A stretch of 64,000 nucleotides of DNA, from contig VWPU01018998.1 in NCBI GenBank assembly GCA_013398955.1, positions 1-64,000 on the forward strand. The letters are read 5' to 3'. A program made the position numbers and the translations under genes. The DNA is from Callaeas wilsoni (lineage: Eukaryota; Chordata; Aves; Passeriformes; Callaeidae). This document shows, piece by piece, positions 55,301 through 60,569 of the stretch (its first letter is position 1; each line of letters starts with the position of its first letter). The notes below the pieces were generated by a model that was not told the DNA's origin, ran no database searches, and saw only the letters and a list, made by a program, of their open reading frames with translations.

Positions 55301-57270
55301 GATTAAATTATTATTTTACAGAAAAGTAGGCAAAAACTGTTCTCAAAAAAGAACTCAAAGCATCTATTATTTTGCACTGTTTTAATGGTGTCAGACTACA
55401 AAAATAGTTTGCTGAGCTGTCACAACCTTTGTCTTCAAATTTATATTCAGTACATATCAACCTAATTGTTAGACAAGACTGGAAAGGAAAGAGCACAGCA
55501 TTAAGGTCTGTGATCTCCTCATTTTTTGTTCTTTTATACGCAAGCCAAAAACATAAATTAGAAAGCTGACACCTCTAAAAAAGGTTTTTTCAGATACCTC
55601 CTAGAAACATCCCAAAGGACTTAAAAATGGAGAAAAAAGTTGATCAGTAGTCCTCATACACATTGCAACACATGTATTTCATGAATTTTATCACGACAAT
55701 GGAACTTTTAAAAAAAAAAACCCAAACAAACAGATTGCACCAAAAAGTCTGGAAGACTGAAAAATTTTAAACATGATTTCAAAAAAATTTGTATTTCTGG
55801 GAAGTGTAGGATTTGCATTGACTAAAGGTCTTCAAAACTACTGGGTCAATCTCTCTTAAAATACAAATGGCATTTTTAATATTTAATTTCCACTTTTTTT
55901 TACTGTCATATACACTAGGCCAAGAATATTAGACTACCAAATAAGCATTCAAAAACGTTTTTAAAACCTGTAGTGCAACACACAAAACCTGACATTGTAA
56001 ATGCAATTAAGACAATTACCCCACTAGCTGTTAGTTTGGTTAGAAATGCTTGGATTATGATATACCATTAGTTACAAAAAATTATTCTGAGATGACACTT
56101 CAGAAGCACAGAGGATGAAAGGCCATCTATCCTTACACTTAGCATTCTTCTAAAGGAGTCTTGCTAAAACACAGACTCATTTTGAGGTACTTTCTTAACA
56201 TCATGCTATTCTGAAGGCATGTCACAAAAAGAAAAGTAGTACATTTTATGTTACTTTGAAGTGTTCTGTAAACTGGTACTTTTTATATATTTTGAGGAAA
56301 CAAGGAGCACAGCAACGGAACTGACAGTATTTTTTTAAGAAATGAAAATACCCTACTGCACAGTTGACAGCTGATACTCAGAGTATGTTGCATCTGGGTT
56401 GTAGATGCATGGGCCACGCAGCAAACCAGTGAATTTGTTGATTACAGAAAAAAGCCAAGAACTTCCCTAATGCACTGCAAAACAGTTTGTCTCCAAACTC
56501 ATCACTTAAGATAAAAACAGTAATAAAACACTTGATCAAATTAATAGCTCCATGTAGTAGTTGACTATCACAAATAAAGTTTGTCAGTAATGAGGTGTTA
56601 AACTTGACTTTCACCACAGTTAGAGAAAACATATCCTATTTTGCCTTTGGGAAGCAGTGCTTTGGGAACAATAAAACATTTCCTGCTTCAGCTCTTGAAG
56701 TGCTCCTACACGACACAGCTTGTGGAAAAACTAAACTCTTAAATAGTTTCAACATTTATGATGACGATGATGAAGCACAATAGTTCCTGTTTTAAAACTG
56801 TGCTTAGAAAGAGCTTCACTGCTTCAGAAATTTTATAATCAGTACAGATTATCAACTCTTACACCTCAGATTACTCTGACAACATATAATTATCACTCCT
56901 TCTGTCTTTTCTGCTCCTCATTCCATCAAGAACAACACTATTTTTTCTATTGTCCATAGTCACTAACTAATGAAGTGCCAATTAGACTGAGAGGAATACC
57001 TTTTTCCTTTGGGACTCTGCGACAAAATCCAAAACTTTTTTGACATTCAGCCCTTCAGCCACGAGAATCTAGTAAATGATACATGATACTACATGATAAT
57101 TCCAAATGCATTCACCAGAAAAGTATCAATTCAAACCGAAAGTGAACAGATTCAAGCCATTTAATCCTCCTCCTGTAAAAGCATCTTTCATTCATCTCAT
57201 TACACAAAGGCACACTTAAGTTACTCACTGAATTTCTATCCAGTTCCCCATCAACCAGTATGTTCTCCAT
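4219..57270 (-). CDS. OSBPL8: Oxysterol-binding protein-related protein 8 (ORP8), whole coding region in 23 exons
   Basis: OSBPL8 encodes a tail-anchored ER protein that transfers phosphatidylserine and PI4P in opposite directions at ER-plasma membrane contacts. The start is the ATG at 57268-57270, with a strong Kozak context and an in-frame stop upstream; the stop is TAA at 4219-4221. The 23 coding exons total 2670 nt (889 residues) with phases that agree at every GT-AG junction. Visible parts: polybasic stretch ~125-138, PH domain ~147-264, acidic Ser/Asp-rich linker ~312-388, lipid-binding ORD from ~400 with LPTF at 424-427 and EQVSHHPP at 509-516, a helical stretch ~810-848, and a hydrophobic anchor ~871-887 ending NFLFK. 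The paralogue OSBPL5 is the main alternative, but the N-terminal, acidic and C-terminal segments fit ORP8 better. No frameshift or premature stop is present. Evidence is by eye and from memory of the family. Confidence 0.97.
4572..4677 (-). CDS. OSBPL8: OSBPL8 exon: helical segment before the tail anchor
   Basis: Residues ~810-844, including [19 protein letters not shown]. The regular charged/hydrophobic spacing suggests an amphipathic helix or coiled coil between the ORD and the membrane anchor. It enters in phase 1 and leaves in phase 2, matching its neighbours. The donor is AG|GTAGGA and the acceptor TTCTAG. Confidence 0.95.
4678..5242 (-). other. OSBPL8 intron between the VTVPK exon and the helical exon
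   Basis: AT-rich intron of 565 bp. It runs from the GTACGA donor to the TTCTAG acceptor. No repeat or RNA gene was recognised. Confidence 0.9.
5243..5345 (-). CDS. OSBPL8: OSBPL8 exon: basic/serine linker after the ORD
   Basis: Residues ~776-809, starting [17 protein letters not shown] and ending [14 protein letters not shown]. The first half is lysine rich and the second acidic and serine rich, a likely disordered, phosphorylatable linker. Acceptor TTTTAG, donor GAAG|GTACGA. The frame continues from the PMV-equivalent end of the preceding exon. Confidence 0.95.
5346..5744 (-). other. OSBPL8 intron
   Basis: Intron of 399 bp between the GTATGT donor at 5744 and the TTTTAG acceptor. An ORF reading through the upstream exon into this intron is an artefact. 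Nothing else was recognised. Confidence 0.9.
5745..5832 (-). CDS. OSBPL8: OSBPL8 exon: end of the ORD ([13 protein letters not shown])
   Basis: Residues ~746-775, with [17 protein letters not shown] followed by TKVRHRTPM. The W-x-P-L-N-D-x-x-x-F-E-x-D-G pattern closes the lipid-binding domain in ORP5/ORP8 proteins. The first base completes an Asp codon begun in the preceding exon. Donor ATG|GTATGT. Confidence 0.97.
5833..8126 (-). other. OSBPL8 intron (2.3 kb)
   Basis: It has the GTGAGT donor and a GTCTAG acceptor. The content is unremarkable AT-rich sequence. Several ORFs of 60-107 codons lie here on both strands, but none shows protein-family features or flanking splice sites consistent with an extra exon. 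Confidence 0.85.
8127..8312 (-). CDS. OSBPL8: OSBPL8 exon: C-terminal ORD helix
   Basis: Residues ~684-745. It begins [20 protein letters not shown] and ends TGEWHYKYA. The segment between, with [18 protein letters not shown], is a highly charged helix typical of the OSBP family C-terminal subdomain. Acceptor TGTCAG, donor GA|GTGAGT. Its conservation is among the highest of any exon here. Confidence 0.97.
8313..8666 (-). other. OSBPL8 intron
   Basis: Intron of 354 bp, GTAAGT donor. No other feature was recognised. Confidence 0.9.
8667..8803 (-). CDS. OSBPL8: OSBPL8 exon: ORD segment DSEVI..FWNP
   Basis: Residues ~639-683. It starts [10 protein letters not shown], includes [15 protein letters not shown], and ends [11 protein letters not shown]. 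It follows directly on GHW of the preceding exon, giving the family's GHWD sequence across the junction. Acceptor TTACAG, donor GAA|GTAAGT. Confidence 0.97.
8804..9364 (-). other. OSBPL8 intron
   Basis: Intron of 561 bp with a 13-base T run on the plus strand near 8879-8891. Nothing else was recognised. Confidence 0.9.
9365..9454 (-). CDS. OSBPL8: OSBPL8 exon: ORD segment PFLG..LEGHW
   Basis: Residues ~609-638, including [19 protein letters not shown]. It is exactly 30 codons, phase 0 at both ends, with a TTGCAG acceptor and GTAAGT donor. The family pattern G-K-x-x-x-x-x-x-x-L-x-x-x-x-G-H-W is intact. In-frame skipping of this exon would remove core beta strands. Confidence 0.97.
9455..10124 (-). 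other. OSBPL8 intron
   Basis: Intron of 670 bp with a GTTAGT donor. AT-rich, no further feature recognised. Confidence 0.9.
10125..10222 (-). CDS. OSBPL8: OSBPL8 exon: ORD strands [13 protein letters not shown]
   Basis: Residues ~576-608. It completes the Gly codon split with the preceding exon and reads [14 protein letters not shown], then [14 protein letters not shown]. These are beta strands of the lipid-binding barrel. Acceptor TTGCAG. The donor AAG|GTTAGT departs from the GTRAGT consensus at +3. Confidence 0.97.
10231..10268. repeat. (AAAAC)n microsatellite
   Basis: An A run is followed by about four AAAAC units and an AAAAT unit. On the minus strand this is a GTTTT-rich pyrimidine tract lying right beside the splice acceptor at 10223, so its length could influence splicing. 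Confidence 0.9.
11455..11479. repeat. (TA)n microsatellite, ~12 units
   Basis: An uninterrupted run of alternating T and A of 25 bases, likely polymorphic in length. Confidence 0.95.
11742..11840 (-). CDS. OSBPL8: OSBPL8 exon: ORD segment [17 protein letters not shown]
   Basis: Residues ~543-575. It reads [18 protein letters not shown] followed by [14 protein letters not shown]. The P-Y-A-H-C motif and following Gly are typical of ORP5/8. It enters and leaves in phase 1. Acceptor TTTCAG, donor AAAG|GTAGTG. Confidence 0.97.
11841..12170 (-). other. OSBPL8 intron
   Basis: Intron of 330 bp, GTAAAT donor. Nothing recognised. Confidence 0.9.
12171..12267 (-). CDS. OSBPL8: OSBPL8 exon: VSHHPP half of the ORP fingerprint
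   Basis: Residues ~511-542, starting [19 protein letters not shown] and ending LAKSKFY plus one base of a Gly codon. The two histidines (~513-514) bind the PI4P phosphate in OSBP-related proteins and are both present, so the transfer site looks intact. The fingerprint EQVSHHPP is split: EQ ends the preceding exon. Acceptor CAACAG, donor GTAAAT. Confidence 0.98.
12268..12712 (-). other. OSBPL8 intron interrupting the EQ|VSHHPP fingerprint
   Basis: Intron of 445 bp, phase 0, GTAGCT donor. Two overlapping ORFs of 66 and 68 codons on opposite strands at 12471-12684 have no family signature. Confidence 0.9.
12713..12811 (-). CDS. OSBPL8: OSBPL8 exon: [19 protein letters not shown]
   Basis: Residues ~478-510. 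It reads [18 protein letters not shown], then [26 protein letters not shown] is the conserved entry to the lipid-binding pocket; its lysines contact the PI4P headgroup in the family. It is exactly 33 codons with phase 0 at both ends. Acceptor TTTCAG-like (GTTCAG), donor CAG|GTAGCT. Confidence 0.98.
12812..13509 (-). other. OSBPL8 intron
   Basis: Intron of 698 bp with a GTATAC donor. Nothing recognised. Confidence 0.9.
13510..13591 (-). CDS. OSBPL8: OSBPL8 exon: [20 protein letters not shown]
   Basis: Residues ~450-477, including [17 protein letters not shown]. It begins with the base completing the Glu codon of DFLSE. The [11 protein letters not shown] run leads straight into GLKKPYNP of the next exon. 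The acceptor is CACAG|AG; another AG two bases further in would break the frame. Confidence 0.97.
13592..14267 (-). other. OSBPL8 intron
   Basis: Intron of 676 bp with a GTAAGT donor. Nothing recognised. Confidence 0.9.
14268..14452 (-). CDS. OSBPL8: OSBPL8 exon: start of the ORD with LPTF motif
   Basis: Residues ~389-449. The start, [15 protein letters not shown], is the end of the acidic linker. Then come [35 protein letters not shown] and DYYYHADFL. The LPTF motif and following EPRSFL/DY..HA are the lid and lipid-contact region of ORP5/8-type domains that bind phosphatidylserine or PI4P. Acceptor CCTAG|GC, donor GA|GTAAGT. Confidence 0.98.
14453..15830 (-). other. OSBPL8 intron (1.4 kb)
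   Basis: It lies between the GTAAAA donor of the acidic-linker exon and the CCTAG acceptor. AT-rich, with no recognised repeat. Confidence 0.88.
15831..16065 (-). CDS. OSBPL8: OSBPL8 exon: acidic Ser/Asp-rich linker
   Basis: Residues ~310-388, the largest coding exon (235 nt). It begins [15 protein letters not shown] and is then dominated by Asp, Glu and Ser (for example [17 protein letters not shown]), ending EQSPEELGE. Several S-x-x-D/E sites suggest casein kinase 2 phosphorylation (inferred). The segment links the PH domain to the ORD. A second reading frame of 67 codons through this exon is a shadow. Acceptor AATAG|G, donor GAG|GTAAAA. Confidence 0.97.
16255..17990 (-). mobile_element. 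CR1 LINE fragment, 5'-truncated (~1.7 kb)
   Basis: The plus strand reads as the complement of a CR1 element, so the element runs on the minus strand with its 3' part at the left. A minus-strand ORF at 17094-17402 keeps the reverse-transcriptase signature [12 protein letters not shown]. The 3' half matches the familiar CR1 pattern of short hydrophilic stretches on the complement, such as CCTGTTCCAGTGTCTGACCA. The coding potential is broken by stops and indels, so it is a dead copy. It has the same orientation as the host gene. Edges are approximate. Confidence 0.88.
18525..19125 (+). mobile_element. Avian LTR/endogenous-retrovirus-type repeat with internal tandem units
   Basis: The segment matches a sequence type I recall as common in bird genomes. 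GC-rich units around GGAGCAGGCTCCTGG recur at ~60-bp spacing (18552-18790). A block follows with GTTTTGCCCATGATGCTATT, GTGAGTGATCTCTCCTGGTC and a tail near GCAGCCACGGTCAACTCACT. ORFs of 67-114 codons here are open because of the tandem GC-rich units, not because of a conserved protein. The class (ERV/LTR) is from memory and the boundaries are approximate. Confidence 0.6.
19726..19897 (-). CDS. OSBPL8: OSBPL8 exon: C-terminal part of the PH domain
   Basis: Residues ~253-309. It begins [19 protein letters not shown] after a split Gly codon, continues with [16 protein letters not shown] and ends [16 protein letters not shown] plus two bases of Pro. [11 protein letters not shown] is the C-terminal helix of the PH fold with its invariant Trp. 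Acceptor TTTAG|GC, donor CC|GTAAGT. Confidence 0.97.
19898..21033 (-). other. OSBPL8 intron (1.1 kb)
   Basis: It has a GTAAAT donor and TTTAG acceptor. Nothing recognised beyond AT-rich sequence. Confidence 0.88.
21034..21118 (-). CDS. OSBPL8: OSBPL8 exon: central PH domain strands
   Basis: Residues ~225-252. It reads [18 protein letters not shown] followed by [20 protein letters not shown] is a PH-domain beta strand shared by ORP5 and ORP8. Acceptor TTCAAG (TTTCAAG|GGT), donor GATG|GTAAAT. Confidence 0.96.
21358..21472. repeat. T/G-rich low-complexity tract
   Basis: Runs of T interspersed with GG/GGGG (for example TTTGGTTGGGGTTTTTTG) extend for over 100 bases. On the minus strand it is a Lys/Asn/Pro/Thr-rich pseudo-ORF, clearly a compositional effect. 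Confidence 0.9.
22020..22390. other. GC-rich intronic patch, unclassified
   Basis: A sharp GC-rich island in AT-rich intron, with at least six overlapping ORFs on both strands and no protein-family features. It contains ATGGCACCACACCAGGCAGG, which closely resembles a unit in the minisatellite-like block at ~31.8-32.0 kb. It may be a degraded repeat shared by the two sites. Confidence 0.5.
23820..23940. repeat. 25-bp direct repeat pair
   Basis: TACTGAAAAGTCTGCCTAAG and the next five bases (CAACA) occur exactly at 23820-23844 and 23916-23940, 96 bp apart. The sequence between does not repeat. It looks like a local duplication. Confidence 0.9.
25009..25212 (-). CDS. OSBPL8: OSBPL8 exon: N-terminal half of the PH domain
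   Basis: Residues ~157-224, exactly 68 codons in phase 0. It begins [18 protein letters not shown], then [19 protein letters not shown], and ends [14 protein letters not shown]. The [10 protein letters not shown] core is the first pair of PH strands, and nearby lysines bind phosphoinositides. Acceptor TTCTAG. The donor AAG|GTTAGT is weak at +3. Confidence 0.98.
25213..26406 (-). other. OSBPL8 intron (1.2 kb)
   Basis: It starts with a GTCAGA donor, which is weaker than consensus. Nothing else was recognised. Confidence 0.88.
26407..26508 (-). CDS. OSBPL8: OSBPL8 exon: polybasic stretch and PH start
   Basis: Residues ~123-156, 34 codons in phase 0. [18 protein letters not shown] is strongly basic and precedes the PH domain. 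In ORP5/8 this polybasic region cooperates with PH in binding plasma-membrane phosphoinositides. The second half, [13 protein letters not shown], enters the PH fold. Acceptor TTACAG, donor AAG|GTCAGA. Confidence 0.97.
26509..27335 (-). other. OSBPL8 intron
   Basis: Intron of 827 bp with a GTGAAT donor. Nothing recognised. Confidence 0.9.
27336..27416 (-). CDS. OSBPL8: OSBPL8 exon: Ser/Lys-rich N-terminal linker
   Basis: Residues ~96-122, 27 codons in phase 0: [19 protein letters not shown] then LRKKESLK. Serine and lysine rich, low complexity and probably disordered. It is one residue longer than the human segment as remembered. Being in phase, it could be skipped without a frameshift. Acceptor TTTCAG, donor AAG|GTGAAT. 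Confidence 0.94.
27417..30783 (-). other. OSBPL8 intron (3.4 kb)
   Basis: It has a GTAAGG donor and TTTCAG acceptor. It contains a small CpG-bearing patch near 28055-28100 and an A/T low-complexity tract near 29354-29385. ORFs of up to 131 codons (30124-30519, plus strand) show no family features. Confidence 0.85.
30784..30854 (-). CDS. OSBPL8: OSBPL8 exon: N-terminal segment [14 protein letters not shown]
   Basis: Residues ~72-95. Two bases complete a Gly codon, then [19 protein letters not shown] and SKSK. Charged and serine rich, without a fold. Its alignment with the remembered human GFERGKEDISQNKDESSLSM segment supports the assignment. Acceptor TTCAAG, donor AAG|GTAAGG. Confidence 0.94.
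31795..31985. repeat. Degenerate GC-rich minisatellite, ~45-bp unit
   Basis: About three imperfect units share CCAGCAGGGACACC or GCCCCAGCAGG followed by C/A-rich spacer (CCACGGCCACCACACCACAC). Five ORFs over both strands exploit the lack of stops, but no frame is conserved between units as a protein would be. Confidence 0.55.
36331..36347 (+). other. G-quadruplex-like tract
   Basis: GGGCAGGGGTGGGGGGG can be parsed as four G-triplets with loops of one or two bases. It is on the non-transcribed-product strand (the template strand of OSBPL8). Function is unknown. Confidence 0.5.
45750..46030 (-). mobile_element. CpG-dense block, possible solo LTR
   Basis: This ~280-bp block is much richer in CpG than the surrounding intron (GGCCGCC, GTCGAGAGCGAG, TCTCGCGG). 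On the minus strand it has an LTR-like order: an AT-rich start (TGAGGAATTTTCCCC), a GC-rich middle, and AATAAA at 45776-45781. High CpG content suggests a young insertion or an unmethylated element. Terminal repeats and a target-site duplication could not be confirmed. A small internal promoter is the alternative. Confidence 0.45.
48010..48144 (-). CDS. OSBPL8: OSBPL8 exon: N-terminal segment with alternative start Met
   Basis: Residues ~27-71. It reads [20 protein letters not shown], then [14 protein letters not shown] and SPGTAHSH. The Met in PGKMNQHQ (codon 48098-48100, residue ~42) corresponds to the start of the shorter human isoform (ORP8S), as I remember it. The acceptor is a tandem CAGCAG, so use of the second AG would drop one codon. 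Donor CATG|GTAAGA. Confidence 0.95.
48145..51893 (-). other. OSBPL8 intron (3.7 kb) with CR1 fragment
   Basis: It has a GTAAGT donor. A plus-strand CR1 fragment sits at ~49105-49525. A GC-richer patch at 50040-50170 is unassigned. No second first exon for the short isoform could be identified by eye, although one might be expected between 48145 and 51893. Confidence 0.85.
49105..49525 (+). mobile_element. CR1 LINE 3' fragment (~420 bp)
   Basis: The plus strand shows the CR1 3' region: GGTCTGGAGCACAAGTCTGA, GAGGGAGCTGGGGTTGTTTA, CACTGGAACAGGCTGCCCAG and a tail near TTTTCCATCCTAAACGGTTC. It is opposite to the host gene. It covers only the 3' end, with no intact ORF. Confidence 0.88.
51894..51930 (-). 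CDS. OSBPL8: OSBPL8 37-bp micro-exon
   Basis: Residues ~15-26: [12 protein letters not shown] plus one base of Thr. This very short exon corresponds to the remembered human LLGDSKDVLGPST segment. It has a TATACAG acceptor and a strong CAA|GTAAGT donor. Because 37 is not divisible by three, skipping it would shift the frame from the upstream ATG and could favour the downstream Met at 48098-48100. A (CTG)n tract lies about 80 bp upstream of the acceptor. Confidence 0.9.
51931..57228 (-). other. OSBPL8 intron (5.3 kb)
   Basis: It has a GTGAGT donor. It carries the (GCA)n tract at 52008-52024 and a moderately CpG-bearing stretch at ~53720-53880, which has no recognisable gene. ORFs here are short and featureless. 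Confidence 0.85.
52008..52024. repeat. (GCA)n / (CTG)n trinucleotide repeat, ~5.7 units
   Basis: An uninterrupted 17-base tract. In gene orientation it is (CTG)n, 78 bp upstream of the micro-exon acceptor, where it could affect splicing if it expands. Confidence 0.9.
57229..57270 (-). CDS. OSBPL8: OSBPL8 first coding exon (14 residues)
   Basis: The coding part of an exon spanning 57229-57330. It encodes [14 protein letters not shown], which aligns with the remembered human MEGGLADGEPDRTS. The start context is AACATGG (A at -3, G at +4), a strong Kozak match. An in-frame TAG lies 17 codons upstream in the same exon, so the frame cannot extend further within it. Donor TCA|GTGAGT. Confidence 0.93.
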
Positions 57271-57330
57271 GTTGAAAGGGCCTGCTCTGTCTCTATCAGT
57301 TAGAGTTCTTCCATCCTGCTACTTGAGATC
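57271..57330 (-). other. OSBPL8: OSBPL8 5'UTR portion of the first coding exon
   Basis: Sixty bases lie between the ATG and a strong acceptor (pyrimidine tract then CTTTAG on the minus strand), so at least one further noncoding exon must exist upstream (to the right). The segment carries a small uORF and the in-frame TAG. Confidence 0.85.
57300..57314 (-). promoter_or_regulatory. Upstream ORF MEEL* in the OSBPL8 5'UTR
   Basis: A four-codon ORF with stop (ATGGAAGAACTCTAA) has a strong start context (AGGATGG) and ends 29 bases before the main ATG, in a different frame. Such minimal uORFs can lower or condition translation of the main frame. The effect is inferred. Confidence 0.7.
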
Positions 57331-58154
57331 CTAAAGAGGAAAAGAAAAATGTAATAATTTAATTCCAAGCGCTGAAATCCAGTAGAGGGTTACACCTTCT
57401 CTCCCCTCCATTTTAAGAGGCTAAAGAGTCTTAAATGGTAACCTCTACATTTTACAGTACTTCACAAAACATGAACATTTACCCATAGAAATCAACTTAG
57501 GAATGGAGAGAACAGTTTCAAATAACATGGCCAAAATAAAAACTACTCACAGAGGCAAGCATTTACTTCTACAAATATGGAAGAATTATGCAAACAAAAG
57601 AAACCCAGAGGTTTTGCCCTATATTTCCCGTTGTTCCAGAGTTGCCGCTCTCACCCCACAGGGATGTGCACGCCAACTGTTTGGGTACAAAACAAAGCTA
57701 TTCTGGAACAGTCAGAGTTGAGGACTTCCCAGCATAACTCCAGAAACAGCCACATATTGCTTTGCAGAACCAAAACGCAGAAATCAAATAATATCTGCAA
57801 GCCAGCACCTTCTGTGGTAGAGCAGGCACTCATCTGAGGGTTACCACACAGCCAGAAAGCAATGCCCCATTCTCTAGGCATTTCCTATTTACTTTTTTTG
57901 CAAGAGAATGAAGCCTACGATGAATCTTAGTATTCACAGCATATTTAAAGTCATTAGCGAGATAAGCACACACTCTGCAATCAAGCAGAACTTGGTGGAA
58001 AAAAAGTGCTTTTAATTTCTTAAGCGACTTTCAGGAGAGGTGCAGATCAGGCTGGGATGCCTACTGAGATGTGCAGCTACAGCCCATCGCTCTGCCCCTC
58101 TCTCCAAATGGCCGTCAAACAGGACAGCGGTGGCTGAGGAGGCTGTGTCCTTAC
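57331..58154 (-). other. OSBPL8 5' intron, proximal part
   Basis: AT-rich sequence upstream of the first coding exon. Two overlapping plus-strand ORFs at 57503-57837 have no family features. Nothing else recognised. Confidence 0.75.
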
Positions 58155-58250
58155 CTGCTGGGAACAGCACAGCCAGGATCTGCCATCCCACCCTCCGCAA
58201 AGCCACGCTCGCTCGGCCCTTCCCGCCAGCCACACCAAGTGTTTGATCAG
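58155..58250 (-). promoter_or_regulatory. OSBPL8: Candidate alternative noncoding first exon/promoter of OSBPL8
   Basis: On the minus strand this GC- and CpG-rich stretch (GGCGGGAAGGGCCGAGCGAG) ends in a near-perfect donor, CAGCAG|GTAAGG at 58154. It is the only CpG-bearing segment with a good donor found upstream of the first coding exon. If spliced to 57330, an ATG at 58184-58186 would extend the MEEL uORF to 20 codons, still ending at the same TAA. No TATA box is evident. The true major promoter could lie beyond the window. Confidence 0.35.
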
Positions 58251-60569
58251 AGAATTAGCCCAAGGACAAATTTTTTCTTTCCTTTTGTCTTGGGTGGGGT
58301 GAGGGGGCAGGAAGTAGCTAAATTACAAACTCAGTTGCTAAACCAACACTTGTGCAAGAGCAGGGGCAGCACGGAGATGGTAATTTTTTTTTTTTAGGTT
58401 GTGATGTTAGCATATTGTGCTTAATCTATGCATCAAGCTAATGGCAAGGTTTAGTAAAAACAGATTAAGTGAACACAGAAGGGTGAGGTGGGAAGAAGCA
58501 TCACAGTCCCTCCAGGGAACTTGAGGAGCATCCTGAATGCAGGAGGATGGGAGAAAGGCAAGCAGGTAACCAGAATACACAGGACCTTCTGGTTCAAGGT
58601 CTGTCTCAGCAAATAGACACTCATGAAAACAAATCTCACTGAAAAGAATAACCACTTATTCAACTACTTTCAATGGGTTTTTTATAATTATTTTTTGAGC
58701 TTGTATTATGTAAAGCAAGTTAGAATTTTCCCTCAGGAAGAAACAGAGCATTAATACACTCTAGGTTAATTACCACAGCATATGCCAGTAAACCACAAAA
58801 GGAACCATTACAAAATAACTTAACAAAACGACTGTGTGCTAACAAAATTGCAAAGTTAAAAGTTTTCTATGACTTAGTCCAATGAACTGTGGAGGACCTT
58901 GCTCAAGCACCTGAGTGAGTAACTGATAACTGGGAAGCACATGGCTAGATGCTCTTATGTAAATTAGAAACAGCAGACATCTGAACGGAGAAGACTACAA
59001 GTTATTAATTTGCATTAATAAAAGGAAAGATGTCATTGCCACAGAAAGAGGAATTCACCCTAAAGCTCTGTTTCCCAGAGCAGCAGGTACTGTGACCCTT
59101 ACCTTCCAAACCCAAAATGCAGAATTGCGTAATGATTTTTGATGTCTGTTCCTTGTCATCTCTCCCCCACACACCCATTTTAGGTTCTTTTATTAGCAGG
59201 AAATTCAGCAACAACAGACTGCACGCATATTCAATTTACAGAAACACCAAACTGTTTTAAGTAGAATGAAAAATGAGTGGCATTACAAACAGATGCGTGC
59301 ACTTCTATTTAAAGCAGTTTTTCAGGTTTTTTTTAGTGACACAAATTTGTAACCATACTCAGGTTATCCGAACGAACAGATCTTTGCTAACAGGAACATT
59401 CAGCCTAAAACATGTTTAACTCATCTTTGTATTTAACAGACATTTTTTAACGCTTACTTTTTATTGTCAATGTTCCTGGTGTATTCTGCTTCTCCATCTG
59501 TTCAAATCACCACAGCCACTATGTCCTTCCTTATCTTAGTCTCAAGAGCAGTACCATCAGACAGGCACCCTAAGGCCTAATTCTTAGCATTCATGACCAC
59601 TTGTGGTCCCAAAGACTCATTATCCAGCAGGCTCCCAAAGGCTGCAGGGAAGTTTTCTGGGAAAAGGAAGGAAGGAAAAAATTCTACCTGCTCATGTTTA
59701 AACAGTAAAGCAGGTGCAGAAATGGTTAAGGACTACCTTCCCCCAAGATGTTTAGCTTATGAGTAGACAGCCAGCTTGCCTTATTTTTCTTGGCAAAATG
59801 AAGGCTGAAAGTGAACAATATTGCTTCTGTTATATGCCAAAACAAATACAAAGAATGGAAAAGGGCTCTCTCAGCAAAAGGATACTGCCAAAGAGTCAAG
59901 TAAGTATGAAAGTGCAGAACAGATTTATTTTGAAAATTACAGAATACTTCTAACCATCTGAGCCCCAAGGCTTTGAAACAACTTTCCAACTAACGTAGGG
60001 AAGAATTTACTTATTTCTAAATTCAGCCATTTTATTCTGAAGGGTGCTTCCACAAGCACGCAAGCTCTTTTCTACTTTAGCTAACCCAACCATTAGATTT
60101 GAAGAGACAATCCCAAATGTATTGTTTCATTGATTTGGGGGGTTTTTTAGCTCTTGGGGAACATTCATGACATGCCTTTGCTGCTCTCTGTAACATTCAC
60201 AAGTGTTTGCAGTTTGGTCAGCTTGAGGTTTTAATTAACAAATGTTCCCTCACAATCTTAATTCTTAAAAGCTTAAGTGTTCAGGAGGGCACATGCAAAA
60301 CGAAATTATTTGAAAGTAAGTCTATAATAGCATCCAGCTAGTCAGCTATTTTTCCTTTATAGATAATGGATACAATCAGGCACTCGCAAAGGTATTACTT
60401 ACTTTAAAGCACCTGTACCAGCAGGACAAATCCTGCCACAAAATAAGTTCTTTCCAACTGTGAAGAAGGTTTAACAGGTCAAAAACATGTATTTAAAGCA
60501 GAAAGGAAATGTTTTCCTCTTATCACACAATCAATGACCTGTCCTGTTAACATCTGTATTCCATCTTAT
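58251..60569. other. 5' intron or upstream sequence of OSBPL8
   Basis: A G-rich tract (GGGTGGGGTGAGGGGGCAGG) lies at 58292-58311, next to the candidate first exon. The remainder is AT-rich with short chance ORFs. No repeat or exon could be assigned. Confidence 0.7.
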
